Source: Pseudomonadota bacterium (GTDB lineage Bacteria > Pseudomonadota > Alphaproteobacteria > Caulobacterales > Caulobacteraceae). From it: 64,000 nucleotides of DNA. The position numbers were made by a program, and so were the translations under genes. Shown piece by piece: positions 49,815 through 57,743 of the stretch; within the stretch, counting starts at the first letter, position 1; each line of letters begins with the position of its first letter. Location: the NCBI GenBank assembly GCA_023456105.1, contig JAEYAO010000032.1:4197-68196 (forward strand). Direction: 5' to 3'. The notes beneath the pieces are model-generated. The model was not told the origin of the DNA, made no database searches, and saw only the letters and a program-made list of their open reading frames with translations.

Positions 49815-51104
49815 ATGGACAGCATCGCCATTCTGGGCGGCGCACAGCTGAACGGATCGATTCCGGTCAGCGGCGCCAAGAACTCCGCCATCAAGCTGAT
49901 GGCCGCCTCGATCCTGACGGATCAGCCGCTGCTGCTGACCAACATGCCGCGCCTGGCCGATACGCGGTTCCTTGGCCAGCTGCTGCGCCAGTTCGGGATC
50001 GAAGTGACCGAGCGGGACGGAGCGGACGGGCAGGAGACGCTGTTCGACGGGCGCGAGATCCGCTCCACCTTCGCCCCCTATGACCTGGTGCGGCAGATGC
50101 GCGCCTCCTTCAACGTGCTGGGGCCTCTGCTGGCCAGGACCGGCCATGCGCGGGTGTCGCTGCCGGGCGGTTGCACCATCGGAGCCCGTCCGGTGGACCT
50201 GCACCTGGACGCCCTTTCGAAGCTGGGCGCATCCATCGAGCTGGAGGAGGGCTATGTCTCGGCCATGGCGCCGAAGGGCCTGCGGGGCGCCGAGATCGAA
50301 TTTCCGTTCGTGTCGGTCGGCGCGACCGAGCACACCCTGCTGGCCGCCGTCATGGCCGAAGGCGTCACCGTGCTGAAGCGCGCGGCGCGTGAGCCCGAGA
50401 TCGGCGACCTGGCCCGCTGTTTGATCGCCATGGGGGCGAAGATCGAGGGGGTGGACACCGATACGCTGACGATCACGGGCGTGACCTCGTTGAACGGCGC
50501 GACCTGGTCGGTGATCCCGGACCGGATCGAAATGGGCTCCTACGCCGTCGCGGCCGCCATGGCGGGCGGCGAGGTGCGCCTGACCCGCGCTCGCGCCGAT
50601 CTGATCGCTTCGCTGACGGACAGGATGGTCGAGGCCGGCGTGGAGATCACGCCAACCGAAGACGGCGTGATCATCAAGCGCGACCCCAAGCAGCGCCTTA
50701 AGGCCGTCGATGTGGCGACCGAGGTCTATCCTGGCTTCGCCACGGATCTGCAGGCGCAGTTCATGGCCCTGATGACCACGGCCGAGGGCGTCAGCACCAT
50801 TCACGAGAACATCTTCGAGAACCGCTTCATGCACGCGCCGGAGCTGGCCCGTCTCGGCGCCGACATCTCGGTTCACGCCGGCGAGGCGAAGGTGACCGGG
50901 GTGCCGGAACTGCGAGGCGCGCCCGTCATGGCCACCGATCTGCGCGCCTCCGTCAGCCTGGTGATCGCCGGGCTGGTCGCCCAGGGCGAGACCACGGTGG
51001 GACGCGTCTATCATCTGGATCGCGGGTTCGAGCGTTTGGAGGAAAAGCTCGGCGCCTGCGGAGCGACCATCCGCCGGATCAAGGGAAGCGGTGATGAGCA
51101 CTGA
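49815..51104 (+). CDS. murA: UDP-N-acetylglucosamine 1-carboxyvinyltransferase MurA
   Basis: The product has 429 residues. NGSIPVSGAKNSAIKLMAASIL at the start, the catalytic loop with VSLPGGCTIGARPVDLHL (the Cys attacked by fosfomycin), and ENIFENRFMHAPELARLGA near the end. It makes the first committed precursor of peptidoglycan in the cytoplasm. The stop overlaps the following gene. Confidence 0.95.
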   Translation: MDSIAILGGAQLNGSIPVSGAKNSAIKLMAASILTDQPLLLTNMPRLADTRFLGQLLRQFGIEVTERDGADGQETLFDGREIRSTFAPYDLVRQMRASFNVLGPLLARTGHARVSLPGGCTIGARPVDLHLDALSKLGASIELEEGYVSAMAPKGLRGAEIEFPFVSVGATEHTLLAAVMAEGVTVLKRAAREPEIGDLARCLIAMGAKIEGVDTDTLTITGVTSLNGATWSVIPDRIEMGSYAVAAAMAGGEVRLTRARADLIASLTDRMVEAGVEITPTEDGVIIKRDPKQRLKAVDVATEVYPGFATDLQAQFMALMTTAEGVSTIHENIFENRFMHAPELARLGADISVHAGEAKVTGVPELRGAPVMATDLRASVSLVIAGLVAQGETTVGRVYHLDRGFERLEEKLGACGATIRRIKGSGDEH

Positions 51105-51561
51105 GATTGATGCGGCCCCGCCTGCGCCATCCGGCCCGGTCGAGCCGCTGCGCCTGCTGGCGGAGGACGCGGTCGACCTGCAGATCATCTCGGCGGCGCT
51201 GCAGGACGCCATCCTGCGGCCGGTCGACATCGTCTGGGAAAGGGCGGCGCGCAGGCTGACCATCGCCTTTAGCCGCTTCTGCTGGGAATGCGGCGGTACG
51301 CGTGTGATGTCGGCGATGCAGTTCGGCGACGTGCAGGCGGTCAAGAGCCGTCGCTTGCCGCGCAATCCCGATGCGTCCCTGGAACTGCTGGCGCTCGACT
51401 TCGAACCGGGCGAAGCGCCGGGCGGGCGGGTGATCCTGATGTTTTCGGGCGGTGGCGACCTGCGCGTCGACGTCGAATGCCTGGATGCGGTGGTCACGGA
51501 CGTGTCCGAGCGCTGGCCGGCCAAGGTCGCGCCGACCCATCCCGGCGAGGCTGACGCGTGA
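51094..51561 (+). CDS. DUF2948 protein
   Basis: The product has 155 residues: PLRLLAEDAVDLQIISAALQDAILRPVDIVWE, FSRFCWECGGTR, GRVILMFSGGGDLRVDVECLDAVVTDVSERWPA. This is the DUF2948 pattern, conserved downstream of murA in alphaproteobacteria and of unknown role. The start is ATG 51094 (or the preceding codon GTG 51091). It overlaps both neighbours. Confidence 0.85.
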   Translation: MSTEIDAAPPAPSGPVEPLRLLAEDAVDLQIISAALQDAILRPVDIVWERAARRLTIAFSRFCWECGGTRVMSAMQFGDVQAVKSRRLPRNPDASLELLALDFEPGEAPGGRVILMFSGGGDLRVDVECLDAVVTDVSERWPAKVAPTHPGEADA

Positions 51562-52025
51562 GCACGCCTGACCGGCTGACGTCCGTCACGCTTGACAGCG
51601 CCACTCTGCCGGCCGCCACGGCCGAAATCGAGCACGAGCGCCGCGTCGCCATCTTCGACCTGATCGAGCACAACAATTTCAAGCCGACGGGAGCGGAAGG
51701 CGGCCCGTTCGACCTCCGTTTGTCGCTGCAGCTGAACCGGCTGGTGTTCGACGTGTCGGGACCGGCCTTCTCGCGCACCTACGCCATCAGCCTGACCCCT
51801 TTGAAAGGCGTGCTGAAGGACTATCTTCTGATCTGCGACAGCTATTACGAGGCGTTGCGCGGATCGTCGCCCAGCCAGATCGAATCGGTCGACATGGGCA
51901 GGCGCGGCCTGCACAACGAGGGCGCCAAGGCGCTGCAGGATCGTCTGGAGGGCAAGATCGCCCTGGATCACGAGACGGCCCGGCGCCTGTTCACCCTGGT
52001 CTGCGCTCTGTACCGGCGCGGCTGA
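51558..52025 (+). CDS. UPF0262 family protein
   Basis: The product has 155 residues: EHERRVAIFDLIEHNNFKPTGAEGGPFDL, LNRLVFDV, LTPLKGVLKDYLLICDSYYEALRGSSPSQIESVDMGRRGLHNEGAKAL. This is UPF0262, restricted to alphaproteobacteria and of unknown function. The GTG start overlaps the previous stop. Confidence 0.88.
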   Translation: MSTPDRLTSVTLDSATLPAATAEIEHERRVAIFDLIEHNNFKPTGAEGGPFDLRLSLQLNRLVFDVSGPAFSRTYAISLTPLKGVLKDYLLICDSYYEALRGSSPSQIESVDMGRRGLHNEGAKALQDRLEGKIALDHETARRLFTLVCALYRRG

Positions 52026-52128
52026 CCTCGACTATTCGTTGGTTTTCGGGCATGAGGCCCGATCATTTCAGCCCGCGCGCCCGCCCGGCGCGGGCTCTAT
52101 GCCGTTTTGATCGGGCGCGAGAGGCCGC

Positions 52129-52347
52129 ATGGCTAAGGAAGAACTGCTCGAGTTTCCCGGCACCGTCAGCGAACTGCTGCCGAACGCCACCTTCCGCGTG
52201 ACGCTCGAAAACGACCACGAGATCATCGCCCACACGGCCGGCAAGATGCGCAAGAACCGCATCCGCGTGCTGGCCGGCGACAAGGTGCTGGTGGAAATGA
52301 CGCCCTATGACCTGACAAAGGGCCGCATCACCTACCGTTTCAAGTAA
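52129..52347 (+). CDS. infA: Translation initiation factor IF-1
   Basis: The product has 72 residues forming one S1/OB-fold: AKEELLEFPGTVSELLPNATFRV, HTAGKMRKNRIRVLAGDKVLVEMTPYDLTKGRITYRFK. It binds the ribosomal A site during initiation. A standard-length IF-1. Confidence 0.96.
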   Translation: MAKEELLEFPGTVSELLPNATFRVTLENDHEIIAHTAGKMRKNRIRVLAGDKVLVEMTPYDLTKGRITYRFK

Positions 52348-52360
52348 GGACGGGCTCTCG

Positions 52361-52936
52361 GTGAGCCGTCCTGAACTCGTGCTGGCTTCGGCCAGCCCGC
52401 GCCGCATCGAACTGCTGGCGCAGGTCGGGATCACGCCCGACCACATCGATCCCGCCGACATCGACGAAACTCCGCTGAAGGGGGAGACCCCGCCGCGTCT
52501 CGCCGAGCGGCTGGCCTCGACCAAGGCCCAGGTGGTCGCCGCCCGGCGGCCCGACGCCGTGGTCATCGCCGCCGACACGGTGGTCGCCGTCGGACGTCGT
52601 TTCCTGGAGAAGGCGGCGGACGAGGCTGAGGCGACCCGCTTTCTGAAACTGCTGTCCGGTCGCAATCACCGGGTCTTCACCGGGGTGGCCGTGGTGCGAG
52701 CGGGCCGGCTGTCCGCACGTGTCAACGAGACGCGCGTCAGCTTCAAGCCGCTGTCGGACGACGAGATCGCCGCCTATGTCGCCTCGGGCGACTGGCGCGG
52801 CAAGGCCGGCGGCTACGGCATTCAGGGGCCGGCCGGCGCCTTTGTGCAGCGGATCGTCGGCAGCCATCCGGCCGTGATGGGCCTGCCGCTTTACGAAGCC
52901 GTGCAACTGCTGCGCGGCGTAGGCTGGCGGCGGTGA
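52361..52936 (+). CDS. maf: Maf-family nucleotide pyrophosphatase
   Basis: The product has 191 residues: ELVLASASPRRIELLAQVGI, VVIAADTVVAVGRRFLEKA, SGRNHRVFTGVAVV, and GDWRGKAGGYGIQGPAGAFVQRIVGSHPAVMGLPLYE. Maf proteins hydrolyse non-canonical or pyrimidine nucleoside triphosphates and may inhibit septation. The GTG start is 13 nt after infA; the stop overlaps the next GTG by 4 nt. Confidence 0.92.
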   Translation: MSRPELVLASASPRRIELLAQVGITPDHIDPADIDETPLKGETPPRLAERLASTKAQVVAARRPDAVVIAADTVVAVGRRFLEKAADEAEATRFLKLLSGRNHRVFTGVAVVRAGRLSARVNETRVSFKPLSDDEIAAYVASGDWRGKAGGYGIQGPAGAFVQRIVGSHPAVMGLPLYEAVQLLRGVGWRR

Positions 52937-53967
52937 GCGAAGACGTCGAGGTCTTTCTTGACGAAACGCCTGGCGAGACGCGCGGCGTCATTCGCCGAAA
53001 CGGCCGCTACGAACGTCTTCTCATCCAGCGCGAGGACGACGAGCCGCGTCACCGACTGGAGGCGCGGTGCATCGGCCGAATCATCGAGATCAGTCCGGGC
53101 TTGAAGGGCGCCTTTGTCGATCTGGGGACCGACAGGCCGGGGTTCCTGCCGCTGTCGCCGAAGCTGCGGCTGCACCAGGGAGAGGTCATCGAAGCGGTTG
53201 TGACGGCGGAACCGCGAGAGGGAAAGGGCGTCGCCCTTCGGCGGCTGGGCGCCGGCGCGGGTGAGCCGCGAATGCTTCAGCCGGCGCCCGACGTCCGCGC
53301 GCTCCTGATTCGCGCCGCACCCCACCTTCACATCGAGACGGGCGTCGCGGCGATCGACGCGGCTCTGGAGGCCGAAGAGGAGGCGCTGGCGGAACACTTC
53401 GTGTTTCAGGGCGGCGCGCTTGACCTTTCGGTCGAGCGCACGCGGGCCCTTGTCGCCTTGGACTTCGACCATCGGCCGCCGGCGGGGCGTGACGGCGCAA
53501 CGGCGCGAGCGGCGGCGAACGCCGAAGGCTTGCGCCAGGCGGCGCGGCTCCTGGCTTTGAAGGAGCTGGGAGGCCTGGTCGTCATCGACCTGATCGGCGA
53601 CGGCCGGGAAGGGGAGGCGATGCTCAGGCGCGCTCGTGACGCCTTTGCGGGCGTCCAATCGGCGGCGTTCGGGCCGGTCAGCCGCTTTGGTCTGGTCCAA
53701 CTGGCGCTGCCCTGGCGACGCGCACCCATCGCCGAGCGACTTTGCGACAGCAAAGGCTCGCCGACGCTTCAGAGCCAGGCCTTGGCCGTGGTTCGGGCCA
53801 TGAGACGAAAACTGCTGACGGATACGACCGCGCCTCGCATTACGGCCCGCGCCGCGCCCGATCTGGCCGCCGCAGCCCGGCCGCTTCTCGCCCGCCTGGG
53901 ACCGCGCGCCGGTCTGATGGTTGATGCGGATCTGCCCGCGGGCGCTGTCTGTTTCGAGGAGCTTTGA
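52933..53967 (+). CDS. Short RNase E/G-like protein
   Basis: The product has 344 residues. S1 domain (CIGRIIEISPGLKGAFVDLGTDRPGFLPLS) and a catalytic-like region (LDLSVERTRALVALDFDHRP, RLLALKELGGLVVIDLIGDGREGEAMLRRARDAF). Full RNase E/G proteins have a zinc-link Cys pair and the motif VDVNSG; here that is VALDFDHR and the zinc link is missing. So it is a compact relative, common next to maf and yacG in alphaproteobacteria. Activity is uncertain. Confidence 0.82.
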   Translation: MSEDVEVFLDETPGETRGVIRRNGRYERLLIQREDDEPRHRLEARCIGRIIEISPGLKGAFVDLGTDRPGFLPLSPKLRLHQGEVIEAVVTAEPREGKGVALRRLGAGAGEPRMLQPAPDVRALLIRAAPHLHIETGVAAIDAALEAEEEALAEHFVFQGGALDLSVERTRALVALDFDHRPPAGRDGATARAAANAEGLRQAARLLALKELGGLVVIDLIGDGREGEAMLRRARDAFAGVQSAAFGPVSRFGLVQLALPWRRAPIAERLCDSKGSPTLQSQALAVVRAMRRKLLTDTTAPRITARAAPDLAAAARPLLARLGPRAGLMVDADLPAGAVCFEEL

Positions 53968-53970
53968 CGC

Positions 53971-54135
53971 ATGACGACCTGCCCGATCTGCCGCAAGGCC
54001 AAGGCCGACCAGAAGTACCGGCCGTTCTGCTCGAAACGCTGCGCCGACATCGATCTCGGCCGCTGGTTCGGCGGCGATTATGCGGTTCCGGCCGAGCCGG
54101 TCGAGACGAAAGGCGAAGATGTCGAAAAGGACTGA
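53971..54135 (+). CDS. yacG: DNA gyrase inhibitor YacG (DUF329)
   Basis: The product has 54 residues: MTTCPICRKAKADQKYRPFC then SKRCADIDLGRWFGGDYAVP. Four cysteines (C4, C7, and the FCSKRC pair) form the YacG zinc finger; DLGRWFGGDYAVP is the conserved tail. The protein inhibits gyrase in E. coli. It is 3 nt after the RNase E/G-like stop. Confidence 0.9.
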   Translation: MTTCPICRKAKADQKYRPFCSKRCADIDLGRWFGGDYAVPAEPVETKGEDVEKD

Positions 54136-54197
54136 CTCAGACGCTGGACACCTCGGCGCCGCTCGCCTATAGACCCCGCTCCCGCGAGCGGAAGCTT

Positions 54198-54273
54198 GCC
54201 TGGATAGCTCAGTTGGTAGAGCAGCGGATTGAAAATCCGCGTGTCGGTGGTTCGAATCCGCCTCCAGGCACCA
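54198..54273 (+). tRNA. tRNA-Phe (GAA)
   Basis: A 76-nt tRNA with acceptor GCCTGGA/TCCAGGC, discriminator A, encoded CCA, and the anticodon loop TTGAAAA giving GAA. Confidence 0.95.
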
Positions 54274-54612
54274 CTCCCTTGAACGCCTTGGTATGCGGCG
54301 TTGCGGCCTCAATCATGAAACCGCCGCCTTTGCAGCCCCACATTCGTTTGGTCACCCTGCGTCAAAGCGGCGGTTAGGGCCGCTTCGGCCTTGACGCTCC
54401 ATGGCCGCTTCGTCAAAGGGGTTAGGACGCCTTATTCGTTAAGGGGTCGACAGGGCCGAAGCGTGCGGGCGACCGGACGAAGAAGCCAAAGGTTCATTCG
54501 GCGCGTCGGAGACGACGCGGCCGAAATGGGAAATTTCAGGTTGGGGGGCGGCCGGCCGACACCGGTCGCGCCTTTGGTTCCACGAGTCAGACCAAGCAGG
54601 AACTGGCGAACT
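54274..54612. other. Intergenic stretch before exbB
   Basis: This 339-base gap carries the exbB promoter region. I see no Fur box, tRNA or small ORF with a ribosome site. Confidence 0.5.
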
Positions 54613-55509
54613 ATGCTCGATAGCAAAAAGACGAACATCCTTCTCGCCATGGCCGGCGCCGCCGTCCTGATGGCGAGCACGCCGGTTCTGGCTCAGGCTC
54701 CGGCCGAGCCCACCCCGGCCGCCGCTCCGGCCCCCGCCGGCGCCGCTCCCGCCGCCGCCCCCGAAGCCGCTCCGGCCGATCCCGCTTCGGTGGGGGAAAC
54801 GGTCAGCGGCGGACACGGCAGCGGCGGCATCACCCCGATCTCGATGTTCATGGAAGCGACCGTGGTCGTGAAGGTCGTCATGATCGCCCTTCTGCTGGCC
54901 TCGATCTTCTCGTGGACCCTGCTGCTCATCAAGCTGTTCGAGTTCGGCGCGCTGAACAAGAAGACCGACCAGTTCCTGGAAAGCTTCCGCGGCGCCCGTT
55001 CGATCTCGGACATGCGCGCTGTCGCCACCTCGGACGAGTTCGACGGCAACCCGCTGGCCGACATGGCCGCCGCGGCGACCGAAGAAATCGAACTGTCGCG
55101 TCAGGCCGGTCTGTCGGTCACCGGCGATCACCGCGACTCGGCCCTGCTGCGCGCGCAGCAAGCCGTGGCCGCGGTTCAGTCGGGCCTGGCCAAGCGCCTG
55201 TCGGGCGGCCAGCAGTTCCTGGCTTCGGTGGGTTCGACCGGTCCGTTCATCGGCCTGTTCGGCACCGTGTACGGCATCATGAACTCCTTCATCGGCATCG
55301 CGGAATCGAACACGACCAACCTGGCCGTCGTCGCCCCGGGTATCGCCGAAGCCCTGCTGGCCACCGGCATCGGCCTGTTCGCGGCCATCCCGGCGGTTAT
55401 CTTCTACAACTACTTCAACACCCGCATCTCGAACTACGGCACGCGTTCGGACGGCTTCAACGCCGAGCTGATTAACTCCATCTCGCGTCAGCTGGACCGG
55501 GGGGCGTAA
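54613..55509 (+). CDS. exbB: MotA/TolQ/ExbB proton-channel protein
   Basis: The product has 298 residues. An exported N-terminus (LLAMAGAAVLMASTPVLAQ) and an Ala/Pro-rich linker of about 45 residues precede three membrane helices; the C-terminal part has FLASVGSTGPFIGLFGTVYGIMNSF and ALLATGIGLFAAIPAVIFYNYF. It powers TonB-dependent uptake. ATG 54613 is used because the upstream frame has no ribosome site. Confidence 0.92.
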   Translation: MLDSKKTNILLAMAGAAVLMASTPVLAQAPAEPTPAAAPAPAGAAPAAAPEAAPADPASVGETVSGGHGSGGITPISMFMEATVVVKVVMIALLLASIFSWTLLLIKLFEFGALNKKTDQFLESFRGARSISDMRAVATSDEFDGNPLADMAAAATEEIELSRQAGLSVTGDHRDSALLRAQQAVAAVQSGLAKRLSGGQQFLASVGSTGPFIGLFGTVYGIMNSFIGIAESNTTNLAVVAPGIAEALLATGIGLFAAIPAVIFYNYFNTRISNYGTRSDGFNAELINSISRQLDRGA

Positions 55510-55514
55510 GAGGG

Positions 55515-55946
55515 ATGGCCGCCAAACTCTCAGGTTCCGGCGGCGGCAAGTACACCGTCGAGGCGAACGCCGAGATCAATGTCACGCCTTTCGTGGACAT
55601 CATGCTCGTTCTCCTCATCATCTTCATGGTGGCGGCTCCGCTCGCCTCCGTGTCGGTGCCGGTGACGCTTCCCACGGCCGTCGCGCCGCCCGCCCAGAAC
55701 CCGCCCAAGCCGATCTACATCTCGATCCAGAACGACGGCGACGTCTTTGTGGGCGACTCGCGGACGGACGTGGGCGTGCTGGGCGACGATCTGCGCACGC
55801 AGATCGGCGGCCGTGATCCCACAGACGAGCGCATCTTCATTCGCGCCGACCGTCAGACCCGCTATGGCGACTTCATGCAGGTCATGAACGCCCTGCAGGA
55901 CAACGGCTTCTACAGCGTCGCCCTGGTCGGCGAAGACAACTCGTAA
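55515..55946 (+). CDS. exbD: ExbD/TolR-type biopolymer transport protein
   Basis: The product has 143 residues. VEANAEINVTPFVDIMLVLLIIFMVAAP (one helix with the essential Asp), then a periplasmic domain (PKPIYISIQNDGDVFVGDS, IFIRADRQTRYGDFMQVMNALQDNGFYSVALVGE). It works with ExbB and TonB. It starts 5 nt after exbB. Confidence 0.93.
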   Translation: MAAKLSGSGGGKYTVEANAEINVTPFVDIMLVLLIIFMVAAPLASVSVPVTLPTAVAPPAQNPPKPIYISIQNDGDVFVGDSRTDVGVLGDDLRTQIGGRDPTDERIFIRADRQTRYGDFMQVMNALQDNGFYSVALVGEDNS

Positions 55947-55955
55947 GGGGAACGC

Positions 55956-56684
55956 ATGACAGCAGCCGAACCCCACGCGCACAGGGATCCGATCCTGGAT
56001 CCCCCGCGCAAGAAGAAGAAGGGCCTCTCCACCGGCGCCATCATCGGCATCGGCGTCTCGGTGGTGGTCCACGCTCTGGTTGGCATCTACTTGTATCAAA
56101 ACAAGTTCAAGCTGAAGGAGTTTAACTACGTCGACGACTCGGTGGACGTGGAGCTGGTGGAGCTTCCTCCGCCGCCTCCGCCCCCGCCGCCTCCGCCGCC
56201 GCCGCCGACCGACACGCCCCCGCCGCCCAAGCTGCAGGTGCGCGTGCCGGCCCCGGTGACGACGCCGAATCCGCCTCCGCCGGTCTATATCGAACCGACG
56301 AAGAAGGACGAGCGTCAGGAGTACACCGGCCCTCCGGTCGTGGTCCCCGGACCGCCGCCGCCGCCGGCCCCTCCGGCTCCGCCCGCGGCCCCGCCGCGCC
56401 AGGCGGTCACGACCAACGTGTCGTGGGGACGTCGTCCGGCTCCGGAGTTCCCGCAACGGGCTCAGGACCGCGGCATCGAGGCCGGATCGGTGACCCTGCT
56501 CTGCACGGTCGGCGCGAACGGCTCGGCGTCGAACTGCAGCGTCGTCTCCGAGACGCCCTCGGGCGCCGGCTTCGGCCAGGAGGCGCTTCGGTCGATGCGC
56601 TCGGCGCGCTTCTCGCCGAGCACCGTCGATGGTGTGGCGCAAGGCGGACAGGCGCGGTTCACCGTGCGCTTCCAGCTCCAATAG
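55956..56684 (+). CDS. tonB: TonB family energy transducer
   Basis: The product has 242 residues. A basic N-terminus, a single membrane helix (GAIIGIGVSVVVHALVGIYLY), a Pro-rich spanning region with 12 consecutive prolines (PPPPPPPPPP type) and the C-terminal TonB fold (RPAPEFPQRAQDRGIEAGSVTLLCTVGANGSASNCSVVSETPSGAGFGQEALRSMRSARF). It transmits the proton-motive force to outer-membrane receptors. It ends the exbB-exbD-tonB operon. Confidence 0.93.
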   Translation: MTAAEPHAHRDPILDPPRKKKKGLSTGAIIGIGVSVVVHALVGIYLYQNKFKLKEFNYVDDSVDVELVELPPPPPPPPPPPPPPTDTPPPPKLQVRVPAPVTTPNPPPPVYIEPTKKDERQEYTGPPVVVPGPPPPPAPPAPPAAPPRQAVTTNVSWGRRPAPEFPQRAQDRGIEAGSVTLLCTVGANGSASNCSVVSETPSGAGFGQEALRSMRSARFSPSTVDGVAQGGQARFTVRFQLQ

Positions 56685-56706
56685 GCGCTGGCGTCAACAA
56701 GATGGA

Positions 56707-56740
56707 ACGTCCCGTGGGCTCAGCCCGCGGGGCGTTTTTT
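56707..56740 (+). terminator. Rho-independent terminator after tonB
   Basis: A 14-bp stem with G-U pairs (ACGTCCCGTGGGCT / AGCCCGCGGGGCGT) followed by TTTTTT. It lies 22 nt after the tonB stop. Confidence 0.85.
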
Positions 56741-56837
56741 CTTTGGTTCGAGCGCCGTCGCCTTTGATGCAAAACCCTGTGCGCGGTGCTTGATCCGGAC
56801 GCGTCATGCCGGTAGACAACGCCTCTCGCGAAAGCGG

Positions 56838-56914
56838 GCCGCCTTAGCTCAGTTGGTTAGAGCGCCGGTTTGTGGAGCCGGAGGTCCTCAGTTCAAGCCT
56901 GAGAGGCGGTACCA
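56838..56914 (+). tRNA. tRNA-His (GTG)
   Basis: A 77-nt tRNA with anticodon loop TTGTGGA (GTG), acceptor GCCGCCT/AGGCGGT, discriminator A73 and encoded CCA. It has no G at -1 opposite the discriminator; instead G1 pairs with U72. This is the form known in Caulobacter-like alphaproteobacteria. Confidence 0.9.
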
Positions 56915-57743
56915 TCTTCCACGGCGGCGAATGGCCGCTGTTCTTGCTTCTTCCCCGGTCTGGATAAGCGCCCGCCGCGCGTTCGAACGCGCGACAAGGC
57001 CGGTCTGCGTTCATGCATCCGGTTGGATGGGCAGTCGGGGCGCCGGGCCTTCGCCCGGAGTGTGGGTAGAGGTTACCGTTTCGACGAAGGCCGACGCCCC
57101 CGCGAATGGTTGAGCTGCAGGCCAGGACCGTGGGATGGTAGCGGTCTTATCGCCTAAATCCTAAGCCTGCGCCCCCGGGTCAAGCCCTAGGGTGACGTGG
57201 GCAGGCGGGGCTGCGATCCAGTCCTTGGAGCCAACGAGTGTTCCCCTCCACCCTCTCGGCCCTAAGCCATGCCCAGGACCGGCGCAACGGGTGTGACCCC
57301 CGCCGCTCCCGCTCCATCCGCTCCCGTCGCTCTTAAGGTCGCAGGCCAGGCGAGCCCTCCATGCGACGAGACACGTGCAGGGTGGCGCAGGTTGCAGCTC
57401 AGGCGGGGAAGTGGGGGCGAGGTTTGGCCAAGGGGCTGTTGCAGCTTGAGTTTGTCGCAGCGGATGCGCTGGCTGCGCTTCTTTTCCCGTCACCTCGCCC
57501 TTGTGGCCAGGATGACGGAGAGAGGGAGGACGGGGAAGAAGGAAGAGGGCGCACGGCGGCGGTCCTCCTCCTTGATCGGAGAGGATGGTCGCGCAGCGAC
57601 CAGGTGGGGGCGGTTCGGCCACACGACGCGGGCGTGGCTAAGCCACACTGCCGATGGGGCGCTTGGCCGCTGCCCGGCTTCGCCGGCGGCTCGGCGACCT
57701 TCCCTAAACGGGGAGGAGAGGTGCGGTGCGCGCCTTGTCGCCG
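56915..57743. other. Non-coding interval between tRNA-His and topA
   Basis: This 829-base GC-rich gap has open frames in several directions but none with a ribosome site or family signature. A 42-bp imperfect palindrome (GCCTGC ... GCAGGC, 57165-57206) lies in its middle and looks like an intergenic repeat unit. Nothing else is recognised. Confidence 0.5.

Noticed and set aside
56170..56220. CCG/CCT repeats considered as a microsatellite
   Set aside because: They encode the ordinary Pro-rich spacer of TonB.
57161..57622. Minus-strand frame in the tRNA-His/topA gap
   Set aside because: Pro/Gly/Ala-rich noise without a ribosome site; its end lies in a palindromic repeat unit.
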